Shown here piece by piece: positions 24,509 to 37,101 of a stretch of DNA of 64,000 nt. The DNA is from Gossypium raimondii (lineage: Eukaryota; Streptophyta; Magnoliopsida; Malvales; Malvaceae): NCBI RefSeq assembly GCF_025698545.1, contig NC_068572.1, positions 2,790,001 through 2,854,000 on the forward strand, in the 5' to 3' direction. The notes beneath the pieces were generated by a model that did no database searches, was not told where the DNA came from, and saw only the letters and a list, made by a program, of their open reading frames with translations. Every line of letters begins with the position of its first letter. The first letter of the stretch is position 1. The translations under genes were made by a program, and so were the position numbers.

Positions 24509-25480
24509 GATAAATTCCAACCCCCTTGGCTCAAATATCGGTTCGTTTCAAAATGCAGACGGTTGAATTCCTGAAAGAAGAACAACCAAAAAACACAAAT
24601 ATATGCTGAAATCACAACAGGAAAAATCGCAGTTTTGGTCCCGAAATCCGGTAGCAGAGATGTAATAAGTCCTTGAACTGAAAGTGAAATTATGTGAAAA
24701 ATTAGAATCTTCAAACTTCAATTCAACCAAGGCAATTCCCACTTTATAAGCATACTGTAAAAGACACTTATTTCCATGGCAAATAAAATAAAATGAAAGG
24801 GAAATTATGTAACAAGAAGATGAAGGTAAAAAAAAAAAAAGTGAAAAGCTTTACATTCACTCCTCAGCTTCACCAAAATGAATAAGGAACACATATATCA
24901 TGAAAAGGAAATCCATAGATAAAAAAAACTAGAAATGATTCCATTTTTGTTCATGTTATTACCCTTTTCTGCTTTTGTTTTTAACATAAGAACCCTAAAT
25001 TAACCAAAAAAAAAAGTAAACAAAATATTCCAAATTTGATGAACATATCTTAAAGGAAAAGTAATCAAAATTGTTGCCCATCAAGATCTAATGATAAGGA
25101 ATTTGAATCATTGCTGGGTTAAGCTAAAAAAAAGATCCAAAAACAGCATAAAATACTTGTAAGATTTGGAAGCAAAAAAAAAAAAAAAGATCATAAAACA
25201 ATTTCAAACACCAGAATTTGGCTTCAAAATTTGCAATAAACACATAACATAATGGCATTATTTCAACAAATAAATGAAGAAATAAATTGAAAAGGAAAAA
25301 GAACAAATGATTACCTGATTGATTAAAGAACCATGATGAGAGCAGGAAGAAGATAAAACCCAAATCTTCTCTCTTCATTACAAATGGAAATTAAAAGCAT
25401 CCAACTTTCTTCATCATAGTTGGAAAAAAATTATAATTTTTTTCTTTTGTTGTTGAAAATTTGTTGGGTTAGTCTAAAAT
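24509..25480 (-). promoter_or_regulatory. WRKY2 leader with 5'-UTR intron
   Basis: Directly upstream of the start codon is a leader exon (24509-24570). It is preceded by the acceptor TTTCAG|GAATTC and a donor ATCAG|GTAATC at 25315, giving a leader intron of about 744 bp (24571-25314). The first leader exon extends to about 25450. The splice sites are read from the sequence. Transcript borders are inferred. Confidence 0.5.
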
Positions 25481-26538
25481 GATATGATATATGATTTAAT
25501 GATGATGTTCCTTTTTTCCTTCTATGGAGAAAACTACAAGAGAAACAGATGCATTTACAGTATCTGTAATAATAAAATAATGATATATATTTATTCTTAA
25601 TAAATAATGTGAATTTAAAAAAAAAAAAAAAAAAGAAAAGGAAGATGAAGAAAGAGGAGAAAAAAGAGATGGTATTGCAATGGTGGTGGACCCTCTCTAT
25701 GAATGGAATCTTTGAAGAATGAAAAGAATGGAAATTAATTAATTATTAATTTAAAATTAAATTATTAATTAATGCAAGGAGCATAATAATAAAAATAAAA
25801 GGAAAAAGTTAGACAGATTATTTTTTTATTTTTTTACATTTTTTGTTTTAATTAGTTTGTAATATTCTTGTTTTTGGTTTTTTTTTTTTTTAATTCTTGT
25901 TTTCGGAGTGGGGTAAAGGGGGTATGGGTTTTTCAGCTTTGGAACAGAATAGAAAATGACTAAAATGGGCCCCGCTCCGGTGATTGGGGAAGCTCAGCCA
26001 GCCAGCTAGCCGGTTGAGAGGATGAGATGGATTATGCTGTGTTGTTTGTTGCCTTAATTAGAGAGTAATTTGTTTTTCTTTTTTAATTAAATTAATTTTT
26101 TATTTATTTCTAAATCCAATAAATAAATAAATAAAAACGCTGGCTGGCATTTTAATTATTATTTTAATTAATAAATATGTGCCTAACACCTGTTGCCTAT
26201 AGCCTTGCAAAGTGAAGATGTTATAACCGCTTCTTTAGTGTTTCCACTTGGCAGGTGCCCCCTTAATCGTTGCCCTTTGCAAATAAAACCAAAATATATA
26301 TAATATAGAAATTAAATTAAATTATTTTCTTTTTACAAAATAAAAAAAGGACAATTGGATATGGATTGACAGGTAGGGTGTCGGAGCTCCCAAGGTTGGT
26401 TTAATTTAATTTAATTACAGTAAATTAATAAATAATAATAATAATGGGCTAATTTCACAACATGTCTCGTAATTATTACACTATTTTAAATTAATTCACA
26501 AATTTCAGAAATTTTCATTAAATCAGGGGCGGTGTTGA
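25481..26538. other. WRKY2 upstream intergenic region
   Basis: The presumed promoter holds poly-A/T runs (25616-25636), a purine-rich stretch at 25640-25680, and a more GC-rich patch near 25900-26040. No frame and no recognisable repeat borders are present. Confidence 0.3.
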
Positions 26539-26546
26539 GGGTATGG

Positions 26547-26998
26547 TAGGGGTGAGCATTCGATCGAATCGAATCAAAAAATTTCGAGTTAGTCGAGTTG
26601 ACGAATCCTATTTTAGCAATCGAACTCAACTTGAAATTTTTTCGAATCGAATCGAATCAAATCAAGTCGAATCGAGTTAACGAATCCTATTATTCATATT
26701 CAATGTTGCGTTTACATTGACTGAATATTTAACCAATAGATGAAGTACAAGATTATTTAACTATATAAACAATATAATGGTTCTGTCTTTTGACTTAATG
26801 GGTAAACATTTATCAAAACGACGTAATTTTACCTTTTCTTATTCGGATTTTCAGATAACTCGAATTGTATAATTCATATCTGAGTTAAACCAAAATATTT
26901 GATTTTTTGTTCAAGTTGATCCGAATAACTCAAACTATTTAATTCAAAATTTGAATTTTTTATCGAATTTTTCGAATCGAATTGGTTGCTCACCACTA
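26547..26998. mobile_element. Non-autonomous hAT-like element, copy 2
   Basis: The ends TAGGGGTGAGCA and TGCTCACCACTA form a terminal inverted repeat. The flanks GGGTATGG (26539-26546) and GGGTATTG (26999-27006) are an 8-bp target duplication with one mismatch. The subterminal ATTCGATCGAATCGAATC words match those of the copy at 3337-3998, so the two are one family. This copy is about 210 bp shorter, through loss of interior sequence. Confidence 0.78.
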
Positions 26999-29357
26999 GG
27001 GTATTGGCAGACATTCGACACTCTCTAAAATGGGAAATCATATTTCTTATCTTTTAAAATTTATGAATTTTAAAATTAGCACATGACAATTTACATTTTA
27101 ACTTTTCAAAAATAATAAATTCTTTATTTAGTCCATTAAAAATTAAAAACATATAAACTATTAAAATGGTAAATTTGCATTTTAACTCTTATAAAATATA
27201 CAATTTAATTTCAATCCTCGAAAGAATTTTCTAACTTCATCCCTATTACCAATTAGGTCATTTTGTCCAACTATCCATTAACTTATGTGTTAAATGTTTG
27301 TTTAGATATGAGGTTAGCTTATATTTTAAAGGATGACTATAAGGTATGTTATTAATGGAAAGAAAAATCCAGAAGCAAAACTAAATGATAGCATGTGCCT
27401 TGTTTATTTATTTTAAGATTTTAAATATATTTCAAAAGTATACTTGTTATTATATTTTCATAGGTAATGAATCAAATAATAGTTCATATTTGTTGATCGA
27501 GTTTTAACTCGATTAGTATGAACATTGTTGTTAATATAGGAGAACGTAAGTTCGAGTGTGCTAAAGCACATTATCCTCCTATTTATGAGTTGGGGAGGGG
27601 CTGTAGATAGTTTTAAGCATTATGTCAAAAAGAGTAGATATAATCAGAACCTATAATAACATTTTTCAAAATAATAATCATAATAGTCCATATTTAAAAC
27701 ACAATAATCATATTTTAAACATGTTTATACTTATCACATGGAAAAGTTGGGCTAGGGGTGGTGTTAGGGAGGCGGAGAGAGCCTTGATCCCTTTAAAATG
27801 AAAAATATCACTTTTACCCCTTTAAAATTTATAACATTTTAATTTAGTAAATGAAATATTTGTACTTTAGCCTCGAGAATATTGAAAAACTATAAACATA
27901 AAAAAATATGCAACTTAATTCTGATCTCCCTAAAAAAAATATTCTAGCTTTGCTCTTAGTTGAGTCCAACGTGTTTTTTTATTTATTTAAAAAACGATTC
28001 TCTTAAATTTCAATGACATTATTATTTTTAATTATACACCATCGGATTCAAGTTACCTATGTAATAGAAATAAATATATTCCATGTGATATGTAAAGGAA
28101 TATTTAATGCATGAGTTGAATTTAAACTAAAAATTGATGTAATTCATACTATACTCATACTTTAAATTTTAATAAAATTAATCTAAATAAAGGGAAAAAA
28201 AGATGAAAAAGGATTTTATTTAAAAACTATAAACATGTGGGTTTCATTTAATATAATTTTTAAAAGTTATATGCCCTGACATGAAACAAATTGAATTAAG
28301 ATAATGACTGGTTGATGATGAATTTGGTGTTGTTATCTCTATTAATAACAATAATTTAATGTATTATGTTATATTATATTATATTTTATTTTATTTTAAT
28401 TAGTTATGTTTGAAATGTTATGTTTTAGTCATTTACGTTAACGTGTTGTAGTATTTTAATCACTAGACCGTTAATTACCGTTAACATGTAAAGGTAAGTT
28501 GACGTGAAACGTTAAATCACCATTTCAAACAACAAATTTTAGGTTAAATTATACAGTTGATCCCCATATTTTTTTCGTTTTAAGAACTTAATTATGAGAT
28601 TTGAATTATGCAATGTAAATTTTAAACATTTAATTTTACTGTTTTAGCGAAATTCTCATTTAATTTTATATCAAATTTTAATAAATATATTTCTTACGTA
28701 AACTTTTCATTTACTTTTTAAGTGCACCATTATTCCGTTAATTAATAATTCTTTTATCAATCGAATCATAGATAAAGTGTCTAAGATTTGTATTTAAGTT
28801 TTGGGCACATTTATCTCAAATTCGATCATAAATTTGATGGGTGAAAGTACTAGAACTCATATTGTATTTTTTAAGTACTAGAACTCAGATTGTATTTTAC
28901 TTCATCTATTCAAAAATAATGGGCAAATTATATTATTTATAAGAAGTACGGTGAAAATTATTGGACAGTTTATAAAAACTTTACTTTATAAATATTATAT
29001 ATTATAAAACTTTGATTCAATTCATTTAAAGTTTAAAATTGATTTAATTATAAAAGAAACCGAACTCATTAGATTCAAACCTTTAAACAATTGTAACTAA
29101 AAATGATTCGAATAAAAATGTATCTCTTGGTTTAATATTGAATTTTTTCATTCACTGTCTGTATTGACTCATATCTATTAAATTTTCAACAAATCTCTTC
29201 ATTCATTTCCTCTCCTCTATATAAAGCCAAGTTAGGAGATTTCAAAACATATCATCAAAAAACTATAAATATAAAAAATTCCTTCTAAATTCATTTCTCC
29301 CGATAATAGAGAAAGGCAAGGTTGTGTTCGATAGATCATTGTTGTTGTGCTACTACT
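26999..29357. other. Intergenic repeat debris
   Basis: It contains a fragment of the ATGTTTTAGTCATTTACGTTA repeat (28400-28580), also found at 63700-64000. A TATA-like CTCTATATAAAGCC lies near 29217 with a leader-like stretch after it, resembling the promoter part of an LTR and leading into the tandem duplication. No gene is supported. Confidence 0.35.
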
Positions 29358-29888
29358 GTGATCGTTTGTTGTTGTATCCTGGGAGACAGACGTCTAACGT
29401 TACTCAAAGCATCGAGGAGTGGATGAATTTGTCTTAAGGAAACTGTTTATATAGGCATCAACAAAATTCTTCTTCTAATTTTTAACTTTGTTCGATTACA
29501 AGTATTCTGTTGCGTTACTGCTACTGCGTTGTATTGCATTGTCATTGTTACTGACATATTAATACTATATACGACATCAGATTTTCTTATAGGTTTCAAT
29601 CAAGGTGAAGCTAGAAAATTTGTTTGGGGACTGAAATTAAGTTGTATATATTTTACGATAGAAAAAATACAATTTCACAATTTTAATAGCCTATACTTTT
29701 TTTTTATAAATTTTAAAGGATTAAATCAATTTTTTAACATTTTGATTTAAAATTTTATAAATTATAAAAAGGCCTAAATGGAATTTTTTTTTATTTTAAG
29801 GGGTCGGGGCATGCCACTAATGTTCAATTTGGCACTTGATTTTTTCTAATTTGATACTTGAATTTTTTTGCCCTGGTTAAATACCAAA
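29358..29888. repeat. 531-bp tandem unit, copy 1
   Basis: This unit starts GTGATCGTTTGTTGTTGTATCC and ends at AAATACCAAA. It contains TCCTGGGAGACAGACGTC and TTAAGGAAACTGTTTATA, words that resemble the leader just downstream of a copia-type LTR. The next copy follows without a gap. Confidence 0.75.
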
Positions 29889-30420
29889 GTGATCTTTTGT
29901 TGTTGTATCCTGGGAGACAGACGTCCAACGTTACTTAAAGCATCGAGGAGAGGACGAATTTGTCTTAAAGAAACAGTTTATACAGGCATCAACAAAATTC
30001 TTCTTCTAATTTTCAACTTTGTTCGATTACAAGTATTCTGTTGCGTTACTGCCACTGCATTGTATTGCATTGTCATTGTTACTGACATATTAATACTATA
30101 TACGACATCAGATTTTCTTATAGGTTCCAATCAAGGTGAAGCTAGAAATTTTGTTTGAGGACTGAAATTAAGTTGTATATATTTTACGATAGAAAAAATA
30201 CAATTTCTCCATTTTAATAGCATATATATATTTTTATAAATTTTAAAGGATTAAATCAAATTTTTATCATTTTGATTTAAAATTTTATAAATTATAAAAA
30301 GGCCTAAATGAGAAATTTTTTTATTTTAGGGGGTCGGGGCATGCCACTAATGTTCAAATTGGCACCTGATTTTTTCTAATTTGATACTTGAATTTTTTTT
30401 GCCCTGGTTAAATACCAAAG
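29889..30420. repeat. 531-bp tandem unit, copy 2
   Basis: This is a direct head-to-tail copy of 29358-29888 with scattered substitutions (for example GACGTCCAACGTTACTTAAAG for GACGTCTAACGTTACTCAAAG). The duplication is therefore older than the two near CSN6 and LAS. No coding frame is preserved across both copies. Confidence 0.75.
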
Positions 30421-33400
30421 TTTAAATTCTATGTTCAATCCTAATTAAATAATATTTTTATAAGAGCAAACACGTCAAATATTCATCGAGTCATATAATG
30501 ACATTTGATTTGAATATCAATTTAAACATTAAAATCAAACTCACTTATCAAATTAATAAAAAAACAAATACAATATTAAGCATTAAATCAAACTTAAATA
30601 CCGAAATATATATGAATTAACAATCTAACCCCCAACCGAAAAAGAAGGCCAAAAATGGGTCAAAAACACAAAGTTTGACCAAGTTTGTCTTTTGTCCCTT
30701 TTTTCCAACTATCTTTAACCTTCTATGTTGGTGTTTCCGAGGTTTCCTTATTAACAGACCGAAACCCAGTTTTGTCAGAAATAAATAAAGAAATAAAGAA
30801 GAAAAGACTTACATTCAAATCTCTTTTATGTTATATTTACTGACCGATTGACTGACCCATGCCAATTAAGACCAAAGAACCGTATCAATCATCACATCAA
30901 AATAAAAATCCTGCTAATCATTTCATTTTGCAGTTTTCATATTAATATTAATGATTGGTGCATATAACGAAAGTTGATTTTTGCCTAACATTTACTTTTT
31001 CTTCTTTTGGTCTTCAAATCACAGCCAAACCCTAACTTAATTTCCTACATGTTTATGGAAGCTTGTATCCTTACTTTAGATCCTAAATATAATGTAATTG
31101 AGAAGATGGATTTTTTTTAAATAGAAGGTTCTAAAATTGTTGTAATAGGTATGGGTCGGGTCATTCCATCATGCATAAAAATCAGTATGAAAAATGTGAG
31201 GGTTTGGACAAAGAAATGATGTCTATTTTTTAAACGGGTTGGGTTTCGGGTAAGCTTTTTTTTGGCCCGACCCAGATAAATGGGTTTTTTTAAAATTTGT
31301 TGGGAAACATTTGTTTTAATGTTTTTAATGTATTTGATATATTATATTTTTTTAAATTTGTTTTATATAATAAAATATTTTTTTATAATTAATATGGGTC
31401 GGGCTTGGATTCAGCATCTATAATCTGAGCCGAGTAGGAAAAAAAATTAGGTCCATTTTTTGGGCCGGACTGAGCCCGAGCCTATCAATAGGGCTTAAAT
31501 TTTTGTTAGGGCCCAGAGTGACCCATGAACAACTCTAGTAGGTGAAAGATAAAAGTGCCATAGAGTTATTTGTATTAAGAGTTAAATTACGAATATTTGT
31601 TCTATTTATTAAAAAATGGGTAAATTAATTACTGTATTGTCAAAAATTTCATCTATTTGTATTGTTAAAAACTAGCATGGTTGATGGAATATCATATAGT
31701 GACACGTGATATGCCACATGTACCTCATGTTGATGTACAATAACCAATTTTTAATAGTAGAATTGAATGGAATTTTTAACAAAATGGTCTATTTACTATT
31801 TGATCTAACGTACAATGACTAATTTCTTAATTTTTGTAGTAGAGATGACAAAATACAATTCGATTCCTAATATAGGAGAATCCCTAATACTCTTACGAAT
31901 AATCAAATTGGCATTACTTTTGTCGTTAAGAAGTGCTTTTGAAAGGCAAAAGTGACACTAGGGGATGGCAAGGCTCAGGCTTCCTAAAATTAGAAATATT
32001 ATTTTTGGTACTTTAAAATTTATGAAAATTTAAGTTAGTATATGATAAAAATTATATTTCATTGAAATTGAAGATTTTCAACATTTAATATTTAAAATGT
32101 ATTTGATAATCATTTTAATTTTTATTTAATATAAAATTAAAAAAGGTTGAATAAGATAAATAGGCAAGTAGCTACTTATCTCTTAACGTAAAAAACATTA
32201 AGTTTATTTTATTTTATTGAAAAATTGAAATAATTTTTGTTTAAAAATTAAATTACCATATTTATTTTTCATCCAAAACTATCCAAAATAATATAAAATA
32301 TAATATTAATAATATTAAAATAAAAATAAATAATCTTTTAAAAACAATTGGCTTTTTAATTTAAAAAATATAAATTATTAAAATAATAAAACTATATGTT
32401 TTAGCTCTCGTAAAAAATATACAATTTAATTTCATCACATAAAAATTTTGTTTAGCTTTGACCTTGTTGAAAAGTTTTGTCAGAAAAAATGTTGCGAAAA
32501 AGGTACCTTTTAAGTAGTAAGTATTTGACATTGTAGCTAAAATTTACACTAGAAAATTAAAATTTTATTTTAGACATAATATTAGAAATGAAAAGGAAAT
32601 AAATTAATTTAATAATATTTTAATAAATTAATATAATTATACATGAACCGGTGCAGATGGTAAATTTCTCCTTACACTCTTGAAAAATTGTAAAACATTT
32701 AAATTATGCCCTCCAAATTTTTTAATCATAAATGGTTTCAACATTCATACAAACGTAGGGTAAGGGGCGTAGCTAAGGTATTAGACATGGGCTTTGGCCC
32801 TTCTAGGTTGATGGCACAATTGCAATCCTAATCCTTTTAGGGATAAATCTCAAAATTACACAGGAATTTTGGTTCAATGTGCAATGTTATACATGAACTT
32901 TGATTTTGACCAATTTTATACATAAAATATTATTTTAATATAATTTTCGTAAATTACTAACACAATTATTGATATAACAATTTGAGTGATTATTTTGTAA
33001 CCTTTCATAATTGAGTTATCAAATTTCTTTTTACTAATAATCGGGTGACTACCAGTATAGTTTACCCAAAATTTTATTTAAATCATTTTAATATAATTTA
33101 AAAAATATTTTCTTTTAGCTTATATCTCAATCCATCGTGATACAATTCATAGCTTTCTACTAAGAGTCCCTTTGGATGGGTGTTTACCTCTAGTACGATG
33201 CGTTTAGCTTTTTTTTTACTCAGATTATAGTATCGCTACAATATTTAATCTTACTGCCACCACTATTTTTACACTAATCGCAAATAAACGCACCACTATG
33301 TAAAGGGTCCTAAATTTTCATGTAGAAAATCATATTTCATTAATTCAACCAATTAGGCATAAAATCTTGATGGATCGGATCCCACCATCTGAATTCAAGC

Positions 33401-33530
33401 CCATCCGACTGATTTTTAGGCATATCGGCCCAAAAGATAATACCGTCGGCCGTGACAGTGGTGTGCGGACACACGTTGTCAGCAAAACTACCAGCGGGCA
33501 CGGATAACTAAGACCTTATCATCTTCCCCT
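30421..33530. other. Intergenic region upstream of the RraA-like gene
   Basis: Mixed debris. A GGGTCGGGC/GGCCGGACTGAGCCC element lies at about 31140-31530, a palindromic MITE at 31545-31905, and further repeat fragments at 31960-32470 and 32760-33070. The last 100 bp (33420-33530) is GC-rich and is probably the core promoter of the RraA-like gene. Confidence 0.35.
31545..31905. mobile_element. Palindromic MITE (AAAGTRCCAT family)
   Basis: The left arm (AAAAGTGCCATAG.., AATTTCATCTATTTGTATTG, TTAAAAACTAGCATGG) is mirrored by the right arm (CCAATTTTTAATAGTAGAA.., GATCTAACGTACAATGACTAATT). Relatives of the same element lie at 43425-43745, 45530-45850, 52003-52320, 54425-54750 and 56956-57336. 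Confidence 0.6.
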
Positions 33531-33539
33531 TTACCCGTC

Positions 33540-35118
33540 GCCTTCGGCTTCGCGATCCTTTTGTCTGTTTTCTTTAGTTTTCTCTTTTTAAGTTTCTCAT
33601 GGTCTGTACAATTATACTATATCAATATACAGAGCAAAGACCCAATCGATTTGAAGATCAGCTGCTTCGAAATTCAGATAATTGTTTGTGCAGCTGAGAT
33701 TGATACAGTAAGTTCATTTGATTCTCTGATCTGCTGGTTGAATTTTGGTGACTTACCGTTTAGAAGTATTACTTTATGGTTTTGCAGTTTCATTACCATA
33801 TATATATATATGCATATATTTATTCTCTCTGTACATAGAATTTAAGTTTCTCAGTAAAGCTGATCATTCTTTATACACAATTTGAAACATTATCCATTGG
33901 AAGTTTATTAAAGAAAAAGAAAACAAGAGATGGTGATTACATTTAATGGAAGTAATGGAAACAAATAACCTTTTAATCCTGTTGAAGGGAGGTCGACTCC
34001 CTCTTCAGGTCAAGATTTTGTTTCCCGAATTTGTATAGTGCTCGGGTGATTGAGGCAGCAGGTTCATTGGAGCGGGAGCTCCTCATCGAGATGAACTACG
34101 CGCGATCACCTTTCAATGAGATGTGAGCATCCGCATTTCGGAGGTTTGAACTCATGCCCTACCATGGGCAAATGTTCTCGTTTTCTATAGTAGGTGAGGC
34201 GCTTCCGATTTGTGAGCCACATTTCTTTAGTGTTTTCTGGCTCTCGTTAAAGTCGAGAGACAAAATCTTGATCTGCGAGATATTTCAAAGATTTCTATCG
34301 AAGGTGTCGGTTTTATACTTGTTTTTTAATTCTCTATGTCCGTTTTATTATCCATGTTCGGGATTCGTGATTGTTGTTTTCGAGGTTCAAACCTACATCC
34401 CCTTGAAATGCAATGTGTTATTATTATAGGCAACACTTGTTGGTTGGTAGTGTTTATATTTTTGTTAAGACCGGGGTTTCATTATTGAAACACATGAGAT
34501 CTTGATGATATGTATATATATATACACAGATTATTTCATTCACTTGTAACTGTATTTTGTTTGAAGATTGTCTTTGTGGCTTGTTTTTTGCTAAATATGC
34601 ACCGATAATGTTGATCCTGGATGTTGCAAATAGTTAGATCTAGGAGAATCTAGAAACTAATTAGGACTTAAACCCTTCAATTGATTTTTCTCAGTTATCA
34701 TCGCTTATTTCTTTGCAACATTTTGATATTGGATGAAAACATCGAAATGTTTATTGTTGAAGTTAACTAAGTCATTGGTTTAGTGGCAAAAGATCTCCGT
34801 TGGTTGAAATTAGATCCTGGAATCGTCACGACATATGACCGCCTGTTTTATTATTGATGCTTTGAAAACCAAATGCTTTAACATCTGGAGTACTTCGGTG
34901 GGGTGCGTTAGGGGGGAATTATTGGAGGAGCGACTGTTAAGTTTTGAGACAACTTTACTTTCTAACTTATTCTGTAATATGCTCTATGAATGCATGGCAA
35001 CGAGTTCAAAGGATATGCTGTACTGTATGTGATTTACTTAAAGTATTTCATATGATTCATCTTTGCCTGCTTGTTTTAGCCTACAAATGAACTGAATATG
35101 CCCTGCAGGAAAACATAT
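33540..35118 (+). promoter_or_regulatory. Leader exon and long 5'-UTR intron of the RraA-like gene
   Basis: The donor GATACA|GTAAGT at 33708 and the acceptor CCCTGCAG|G at 35108 define a 1401-bp leader intron. The first exon would start near 33540. It contains a small upstream frame (33599-33697, 32 codons plus stop) if transcription starts before 33599. The intron holds no clear element border. Open frames inside it look non-coding. Confidence 0.5.
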
Positions 35119-35619
35119 ATGGCTGCCTTTGCAACTGCCGAGGCCTGTGATTCAAACACAGCGCTTTTGGCAAGCGGTGAACTGCGTGCTCTAGAACCGA
35201 TTTTCAAGATATACGGGCAACGTCGTTCATTCTCAGGACCCATTGTAACACTCAAGGTGTTTGAGGACAATGTCCTGGTGAGGCAGCTTCTTGAAACCCG
35301 CGGTGAAGGAAGAGTTCTAGTCATAGATGGCGGGGGAAGCAAAAGGTGTGCTTTGGTCGGAGGAAACTTGGCGCAGTCGGCTCAAAACATGGGTTGGTCT
35401 GGTATCATAGTGAACGGGTGCATTCGAGATGTGGATGAGATTAATGCATGCGATATCGGCGTCCGAGCATTGGGATCTAATCCCTTGAAATCAAATAAGA
35501 AGGCAATTGGTGAAAAGCATATCCCGATCAGCATTGCCGGAAGCTTAATCCGTGATGGCGAATGGTTGTATGCCGATAGTGACGGCATTCTTATCTCGAA
35601 AATGGAACTGTCTATCTAA
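35119..35619 (+). CDS. RraA-like 4-hydroxy-4-methyl-2-oxoglutarate aldolase
   Basis: An intact 166-residue frame, the family's usual length, in one coding exon. The protein begins MAAFATAEACDSN, like its plant relatives. It carries the RraA fold signatures: the GGNLA loop at 81-85, NGCIRDVDE at 99-107 (R103 and D104 are the catalytic/metal-binding pair of the aldolase family), and the C-terminal DGEWLYADSDGILIS (146-160). Family members are trimeric, metal-dependent class II pyruvate aldolases acting on HMG or CHA. Bacterial RraA instead binds RNase E, and plant annotations sometimes call these proteins ribonuclease regulators. Conservation of the Arg-Asp pair favours aldolase activity, but the plant substrate is not established. 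No transit peptide is seen. The start follows the leader intron closely; an upstream in-frame ATG at 35098 precedes the acceptor and so is intronic. Confidence 0.92.
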   Translation: MAAFATAEACDSNTALLASGELRALEPIFKIYGQRRSFSGPIVTLKVFEDNVLVRQLLETRGEGRVLVIDGGGSKRCALVGGNLAQSAQNMGWSGIIVNGCIRDVDEINACDIGVRALGSNPLKSNKKAIGEKHIPISIAGSLIRDGEWLYADSDGILISKMELSI

Positions 35620-37101
35620 AGCAGTAGTCCTTACCTTTCCGAGCCAATAAGGTGACCGATCAAGTTCTCAGTCACCGGATCGTCATCAGCCCAATTGTGA
35701 GTTCTTTAGTTGGATATTGATTATGAACATGATGATATTTCTTGTTTTTTAACGTATTTTCACTTTGGTACACAATTATAGTCATATTGTTGAATGTAGA
35801 GACCATAAAAAAAATGTAGAGACAATGCGGTTTATTGAGCAAATAATCAAGCCATGATTTCAAAATTCTAAAGCATTTAAAACCTTGGAGGACTAAACTT
35901 ATAAATTTACAAACAAATACCCTTGAAAATTATCTTCAAAAACACGAAGGGTCAAATGCTGCCATTGTCAAATGCTGCCATTAAAAAATTATCTTCGAAA
36001 ACCCTTTCGTTTCTATTTTGTCGTGAGATCGAACAAGGATGGATTTTTTAAAATATATATATTTTTACCTTTGTTTTTTTTTATGACAGAATTTTTTTCA
36101 AATTTTAATGTGAAATATGCATTAAATTTAATTTATTGATATAATTATTATTAACAAAAAATCATATTTAAAACTTGATTTAAAATAGGATCATTTTAAA
36201 TATAATTAAAAAAGGATTTTAAAATTCAAAAATTATGTCAGAATTTAAAGTTTTTATATATGCTCCCGTAACATAAAAATGGAGTATATAGTAATATCTG
36301 ATACTATAATGTAGATATTAAAAAAATTGTTAAGATTATTTATTTATAAAATTTTAATAAATGAAAATATATAAAATATTAAATATTAAATTATAAATAA
36401 TATAAATATTTTAAAAAAAGAAATAATAAGGCTGAGCTTAAAATAGGTTTGGATAACTATTTATAAACATGGGCAAATTTGAATAGAATTTTAAACCCAT
36501 GTTTCAGGCCAAACTAGATTTAGGCAAGCAGAAAGTGTAATTAATATCATGCTTAAACTAATGTTATCTAAACTTGGTCGAACTGGCTGGACGTACATGT
36601 TAGATCGGAATTGGCCAGGATAATAATTTGTAGAAAGGTTTTTGGACTGATTGAGTCGAGAATCGGTTGGACCAGTTCAACCAATCTAAAAAATCGAAAG
36701 AACCAAACAAAATTTAATATTTTCTTAAATTCTATTAATTTTTTAATGATTTAATTTAATCGAATCGTCTGGACGGTTGGTTGAGAAATTGGTGATCTAA
36801 TTAATTCGACCATTGATCCAATATTAAAAAATTTGACTTAACCTCGGCACAAAACTGACTTAACTGAACTCATGAACACCTTTGGGCTTAAACTGGGCCG
36901 TGCGAGTCACCGACATGTAAACAGTTGTAATTATAATGGAAAAGTGGGCTCACTCGTTTGTTCAGTAGTATCATATATAAATACCCAAAAGGAAAAAGAA
37001 ATATAAAAATAAAAAAAAGTAAATTGCGGAGACTTAAAAGAGTGCCGAAGCCGAAACCGTCGACTGGTAAAATTAAAGAGAAAACAAGAAAAGGGGTAAC
37101 A
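35620..37101. other. Intergenic region between the RraA-like gene and CSN6
   Basis: The 3' UTR of the RraA-like gene is followed by AT-rich sequence, an AAACCCATGTTTCAGGCC repeat fragment (36420-36550), and a diverged copy of the CGGTTGGACCAGTTCAACC element (36590-36850). The final 140 bp holds the CSN6 leader, with a TATA-like CATATATAAATACC near 36972. Confidence 0.4.

Noticed and set aside
34154-34429. Plus-strand open frame of 91 codons inside the RraA leader intron
   Set aside because: It lies between a good donor and acceptor, has no family resemblance, and shows intron-like composition.
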